Below are positions 63,237 through 64,000 of a stretch of DNA of 64,000 nt, piece by piece. Below the pieces are notes generated by a model, which saw only the letters and a list, made by a program, of their open reading frames with translations, did not search any database and was not told where the DNA came from. The DNA lies in the NCBI GenBank assembly GCA_965213735.1, contig CBDCAB010000005.1:2147016-2211015 (forward strand), written 5' to 3'. Source of the DNA: CALDTK01 sp965213735. Lineage in GTDB: Bacteria; Bacteroidota; Bacteroidia; Chitinophagales; Saprospiraceae. A program made the position numbers and the translations under genes. Numbering within the stretch: position 1 is the stretch's first letter; the number at the start of each line of letters is the position of its first letter.

Positions 63237-64000
63237 TATTTTTTAAGGTCAATTATAAATTCAGTATTTTTGCCAGGATTAGCACTAGAGCTGTTCGGTG
63301 CTCGTCTGAATTGCAATCTAAGCTCCGAGTGCCCTTCAGCCTTAGCAAATTTTACGATTTCGTTCTTCGTTTGCAGTATAGCTCGTGGACCGATCTCGTT
63401 TTTAAGTGCATTTCCGACTATGTTGTTCGGGTACAGAATACCTTCAGTAATTTCGAGAGTTGTGCCAGTAGAGTTTCGTGTGACTAGCGCTTGTCCCATA
63501 AAATCCAAAGTTTCGCCTGACGTAGTATTAAAAGCTCCTTCAATTATGTCGTCTGACATCCTTAACGCAGAAGACTGAAGCTCTACGCTAGCTTTAACTG
63601 GAGCTGATATGGGAGTGGAACCCAGGCGCAAAGTTTTGCCAACTCCCCATCCAACCGCAGATCCAACAGCAGCTTCGATATACTGCTCGTTTGAAAGTGT
63701 AGTCAACTCATTAGCTCGAGCTTCGTTGCCTAATCTCCTAGCATTTCCAGCAGCGTGATCATTCGAAATTGCGTTTAACGGTGCCGTCACTGCTGCTAGC
63801 AATCCTGAAAATATCTTGTGTAGTGCGGGCTCAGGCATGTAAGTCGATTGCTCAATAGCCGCTAAGTCTACTGTTGGATTTTCAGCACTGTAGATCGAGT
63901 GGACAACCGTGTTGTCAGAGGCAGATAGTATCCTAGGCCTACCATCTGCACCAGGTCCAAAGATGGATGGATGACTTTCAAGCCCATCCAAATCAATGTT
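63236..64000 (-). CDS. Rhs-core toxin tip 2, second copy (5' part outside window)
   Basis: The last 254 residues of tip protein 2, identical to those at 55070. The frame is open at the window edge. Whether its N-terminus is another shared 83-residue start or a long, secretable Rhs protein cannot be seen here and is the key question for the element's biology. Confidence 0.8.
   Translation of the reverse strand, partial: NIDLDGLESHPSIFGPGADGRPRILSASDNTVVHSIYSAENPTVDLAAIEQSTYMPEPALHKIFSGLLAAVTAPLNAISNDHAAGNARRLGNEARANELTTLSNEQYIEAAVGSAVGWGVGKTLRLGSTPISAPVKASVELQSSALRMSDDIIEGAFNTTSGETLDFMGQALVTRNSTGTTLEITEGILYPNNIVGNALKNEIGPRAILQTKNEIVKFAKAEGHSELRLQFRRAPNSSSANPGKNTEFIIDLKK

Larger units (their letters stand above)
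55944..64000 (-). mobile_element. Integrative/replicating toxin-tip element, copy 2 (truncated by window end)
   Basis: Second direct copy, 8,057 of 8,166 bp visible. All encoded proteins are residue-identical to copy 1 at +8,166. The remaining 109 bp and the right-hand neighbour are outside the window. Such identity means a very recent duplication, ongoing conversion, an extrachromosomal circle, or an assembly duplication. Confidence 0.88.

Overview
The window looks like chromosomal DNA of a Bacteroidota bacterium, most likely a high-GC Saprospiraceae/Lewinella-type organism. The clearest signs are the LpxC-FabZ fusion in an lpxD-lpxC/fabZ-lpxA operon, several secreted proteins with type IX secretion (T9SS) C-terminal sorting domains, and DUF3347, DUF3570, DUF3667 and DUF4266 proteins. 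This placement is inferred from gene content, not from a database search.

Layout. 1-6.5 kb: a minus-strand sugar-metabolism operon with two gene fusions (Gfo/Idh/MocA-glycosyltransferase and glycosidase-epimerase). 6.9-11.7 kb: copper-handling genes (DUF3347 lipoprotein, four-helix copper-storage protein, HMA-MauE protein) interrupted by a REP/RAYT locus: an IS200-like tyrosine transposase with repeat arrays of opposite orientation on its two sides. 11.8-16.9 kb: rhomboid protease, lipoprotein, TPR histidine kinase, two esterases. 17-28 kb: three T9SS-type surface proteins and a tightly coupled ATP-grasp / glutamine amidotransferase / ATP-grasp-like trio. 28-31 kb: thioredoxin-ApbE-DUF4266-DUF3570 operon. 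31-40 kb: TMTC-like membrane protein, hemC-hemD, lipid A operon with an ABC ATPase, DUF3667 protein. 40-43.3 kb: CapA-like lipoprotein followed by two tandem arrays (14 x ~65 bp; ~3.5 x 278 bp).

44-64 kb is an accessory island and the most interesting part. It holds an 8,166-bp unit in direct tandem repeat (47778-55943, then 55944 past the window end), with every encoded protein identical between copies. Each unit carries a CHC2/TOPRIM primase, a P-loop ATPase, two tyrosine recombinases (one catalytically degenerate), an XRE regulator, an iteron-like cluster, a ~700-bp non-coding block full of long inverted repeats, and a polymorphic-toxin C-terminal tip plus candidate immunity gene. The unit boundary falls inside the Rhs-core coding sequence of the toxin gene. 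The same 83-residue N-terminus is therefore joined to tip 2 at one junction and to an unrelated tip 1 at the other. Beyond tip 1 lie an orphan tip fragment with its immunity gene and then a deletion relic of a related element in the same gene order. My interpretation is that a replicating element integrates within an Rhs-type toxin gene by a Campbell-like crossover, giving the resident gene a new tip and pushing older tip-immunity pairs downstream.

A second, genome-scale signal is an exact 14-mer (GCTTTCGCCAAAAC or its complement) at seven independent genes in different reading frames, including genes of the mobile element. It behaves like a selected DNA-level motif.
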